A stretch of DNA of 64,000 nt from Thermoflexus sp042408815 (GTDB taxonomy: Bacteria > Chloroflexota > Anaerolineae > Thermoflexales > Thermoflexaceae): assembly GCF_042408815.1 (NCBI RefSeq), contig NZ_JBHOQR010000023.1, positions 62,001 through 126,000 of the forward strand. The letters run 5' to 3'. Of the stretch, positions 62,656 to 64,000 are shown in pieces. Positions within the stretch are counted from its first letter, which is position 1, and each line of letters begins with the position of its first letter. The translations under genes and the position numbers were made by a program. The notes beneath the pieces are model-generated. The model had not been told where the DNA came from. It made no database searches and worked only from the letters and a program-made list of their open reading frames with translations.

Positions 62656-62686
62656 AGAGGCCGCTTCCAGAGGGGAAGCGGCCTCT
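62656..62686 (-). terminator. Hairpin ending the small minus-strand unit
   Basis: A perfect 13-pair stem (62656-62668 with 62674-62686) and five-base loop. On the minus strand it is followed by TCATTCAATT, a weak T-rich tail, so it could terminate the transcript carrying the 21-codon ORF. Confidence 0.55.
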
Positions 62687-62689
62687 CCC

Positions 62690-62785
62690 GGCGGGCCGTC
62701 GCCGATCAGCGTTCACCGGAGGTGATGCGACGGCCCGCCTCTTTCAGGTCTGTCCGACGTTTTTCGTCCATGTCGCATCACCTCC
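62690..62785 (-). promoter_or_regulatory. Two mutually exclusive inverted repeats over an SD and small ORF
   Basis: Repeat A pairs 62772-62785 with 62718-62731 (14 perfect pairs) and would bury the Shine-Dalgarno of the small ORF. Repeat B pairs 62727-62739 with 62690-62702 (13 perfect pairs). The two share 62727-62731, so both cannot form at full length. This is the geometry of a translational or transcriptional switch. Confidence 0.65.
62706..62771 (-). CDS. Putative 21-residue peptide ORF
   Basis: Minus-strand ATG at 62771 is preceded nine bases upstream by AAAGGAGGTGAT, which is essentially a perfect complement of the 16S rRNA 3' end. It encodes MDEKRRTDLKEAGRRITSGE plus Arg and stops with TGA at 62706. 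It has a matching promoter about 95 bases upstream and a hairpin after it. The peptide is charged and helical in look. It is too short for homology, so translation is a hypothesis. A leader or regulatory RNA is the alternative. Confidence 0.5.
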   Translation of the reverse strand: MDEKRRTDLKEAGRRITSGER

Positions 62786-62866
62786 TTTCTGTGGGATGGC
62801 GCATCCGGTGGGCGCAGGCGGCATGGAAGGGAAGTTCGATGATGGGCTCGCGCCCAAGATGGCTCG

Positions 62867-62895
62867 ATCATGCACAGGATGAGCTCAAATGTCAA
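62867..62895 (-). promoter_or_regulatory. Promoter of the small minus-strand unit
   Basis: Perfect TTGACA (62895-62890), a 17-base spacer and CATGAT (62872-62867) on the minus strand. It lies after the stop of the upstream gene (62923), so it makes an independent unit with a leader of about 90 bases before the small ORF. Confidence 0.65.
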
Positions 62896-62922
62896 CGGCA
62901 AGGCGATTGCCCTCCAGGCTTT

Positions 62923-63498
62923 TCATCCCCCTCGGGGTCGGCCGTAGAGCCACCAGAAGCGATCGCGCGGGAAAACCTCTTGTAGCGCCTCCTCCCATAG
63001 AAATGGACCAGGCTCCCAGTTTCGTCGCAGCGTCTGGTCCAGCGTCCGCACGCGGTTTCGAATGCTCTCCATATCGAATCCGAGGCGCTCCCCCTCTTCC
63101 AGCAGAAGCTCGATCTTTAAGCGAATATGTGCCTGTGCTGGATAGCTCGGAGCGACCTCCTCCGGATGTCTCTCATAATCCTCCAGATACCATGCCCAGG
63201 CGTCCAGGCGGCTGCTGAGCTCCCGCTCCAGCTTCTGCCGGTAGCGGGCCGGATGGACCTCTCGCACCCGCTCCAGATGGGTTTTCAGGGCCTCCAGTTC
63301 CGCGCGGGCCTGTGCTGGAAGACGGCTCTGGAGCGCCTCCAGCCGCCGCAGGCTCTCCAGCAGGCCGCCGATGCTGAGCGATGGAAAGATGGTGGAGAAG
63401 GGGCGAAGGGGCCAGTAAACCATGTCCGAGGCCAGATAATCCTCCAGGGCTGCCACCCCTTCCCGCACGAACGTCAGTTCATCCTCCAGTTTCATCAT
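62923..63498 (-). CDS. Uncharacterised helical protein
   Basis: A 191-residue protein I do not recognise. It is largely helical and charged (LESLRRLEALQSRLPAQARA, RYRQKLERELSSRLDAW) with many Trp/Tyr, for example MVYWPLRPFSTIFPSLSIGG early and RFWWLYGRP at the end. No signal peptide or clear membrane helix. The start may be ATG at 63498 or 63495, next to a GGGAGG. It follows the kinase-like gene after about eight bases, so they are likely cotranscribed. Confidence 0.75.
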   Translation of the reverse strand: MMKLEDELTFVREGVAALEDYLASDMVYWPLRPFSTIFPSLSIGGLLESLRRLEALQSRLPAQARAELEALKTHLERVREVHPARYRQKLERELSSRLDAWAWYLEDYERHPEEVAPSYPAQAHIRLKIELLLEEGERLGFDMESIRNRVRTLDQTLRRNWEPGPFLWEEALQEVFPRDRFWWLYGRPRGG

Positions 63499-63506
63499 CC
63501 CTCCCG

Positions 63507-64000
63507 TTATGAATGAGGAGTCCCCGCACCCGGGTAGGCCCCCTGATAGATGGCCCTCACCAGTTGGGGGAGCAGGGTGTCCAGATCCTGGGAGGTATCC
63601 ACCTCGAGATAGGGCCGACCGATGGGCTCCATATGGCGTCGCATCCGTTCGTAAACCGACCAAGTGGCCTCGCTGGCATCTTCCGGATGACGCTGACGGA
63701 CGCGCTCCTCCAGGCGATCGCGCACCACTTCGGGAGGGGCGGTGACGAAGAGGATCACCAGGGGAACCTGGAGGCGGTCCGCGATCTGATAGATCAGGGC
63801 GCGGTGGGCCTCGATCAGGTTGGTGGCGTCGAAGATCACCGAGGAGCCCTGGCGGAGGAGCTGCTCCATGAGCACTCGGCAAACCTGATGAACGCGCCGG
63901 CTTTCGTTCAGGGTATGTCGAGGCCACTTGAACAGGATCCGTCGCACCCGGTCGGACTCCACGATGGGGGCCGGAAGCAGGGCGGCCAGCCGGCGGGCCA
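63507..64000 (-). CDS. P-loop kinase-like protein, 5' end outside window
   Basis: The frame is open at the right edge. Visible residues begin ARRLAALLPAPIVESDRVRR, the stretch that follows the Walker A helix in small-molecule/polynucleotide kinase-like AAA_33 proteins. SSVIFDATNLIEAHRALIYQ (lid/Walker B region), PLVILFVTAPPEVVRDRLEER and YERMRRHMEPIGRPYLEVD complete the pattern. The Walker A itself lies beyond position 64000. By family it phosphorylates a small substrate or nucleic acid end; the substrate is unknown. Confidence 0.85.
   Translation of the reverse strand, partial: ARRLAALLPAPIVESDRVRRILFKWPRHTLNESRRVHQVCRVLMEQLLRQGSSVIFDATNLIEAHRALIYQIADRLQVPLVILFVTAPPEVVRDRLEERVRQRHPEDASEATWSVYERMRRHMEPIGRPYLEVDTSQDLDTLLPQLVRAIYQGAYPGAGTPHS

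Noticed and set aside
62722..62985. An 87-codon + strand ORF and a 62-codon minus ORF (62713-62901) across the small rpoD-side unit
   Set aside because: The + ORF has its SD too close to the start and no family look; the minus ORF runs through the predicted promoter and leader. The 21-codon frame fits the signals better.
1..64000. CRISPR array, insertion sequence, prophage or attachment site
   Set aside because: No regularly spaced repeats, transposase, integrase or phage structural genes were seen in the window.

Overview
The window is a GC-rich chromosomal segment of a bacterium that I would place in the Chloroflexota, near Thermoflexus/Anaerolineae. This is inference. It rests on a run of very large GT-C type membrane glycosyltransferases with a shared C-terminal beta-sandwich, receiver-ParA (CpaE-like) fusions, a Mg-chelatase D/I fusion, and a group 1 sigma factor with a short acidic N-terminus. 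No ribosomal RNA or phylogenetic marker was compared.

Layout. 1-3.6 kb: folC (cut by the left edge), divergent from a chelatase-type AAA+/VWA protein. 3.7-29.2 kb: one co-directional array of eleven intact giant membrane proteins (GT39-like, PTPS-related, YfhO-like) plus one deletion relic. Most genes are stop-start coupled or nearly so, and most carry one or two copies of a C-terminal module recognisable by a VFVHL-type strand. 29.3-35.9 kb, minus strand: hisH-hisA-hisF-yhhQ-hisIE-hisD, a tRNA-Lys with its own promoter and terminator, then speE. 36.2-45.1 kb: short housekeeping runs (URO-D-like protein and TPR protein; S51-like protein and BtuF-like protein; ubiX; a dolichol-P-mannose synthase-like GT2; arsR; an orphan ABC ATPase; panE; tpiA; phhB). 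45.1-48.7 kb: a decaying Tad/Flp pilus locus, with one intact receiver-CpaE fusion, endonuclease V, a receiver-CpaE with an internal deletion, and a cpaF remnant. 48.7-48.9 kb: a small SelW-like selenoprotein gene read through an in-frame TGA. 49-55.8 kb, minus strand: asp23-fakA-degV-DUF1461-UXS-O-antigen ligase-gtrA. 56.2-60.4 kb: pdxS-pdxT-GNAT-like gene, then an unknown protein coupled to another receiver-ParA fusion. 60.5-62.6 kb: yceD-rpoD behind a near-consensus promoter and ending in a strong terminator. 62.65-62.9 kb: a tiny convergent transcription unit with a 21-codon ORF inside mutually exclusive hairpins. 62.9-64 kb: an unknown protein and a P-loop kinase cut by the right edge.

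How the genes fit together. Surface glycan assembly dominates. The GT-C array probably uses polyprenyl-phosphate sugars, which the GT2 synthase at 40 kb (with GtrA-type flippases such as the one at 49 kb) could supply. UXS supplies UDP-xylose and the O-antigen ligase-like protein joins chains. Histidine, PLP, pantothenate, folate and polyamine genes are ordinary metabolism. Gene loss through internal deletion recurs three times (21.7, 47.1 and 48.0 kb).

The observations I consider most worth checking are the recoded SelW gene with its predicted bacterial SECIS hairpin, the small unit next to rpoD, and the modular GT-C array.
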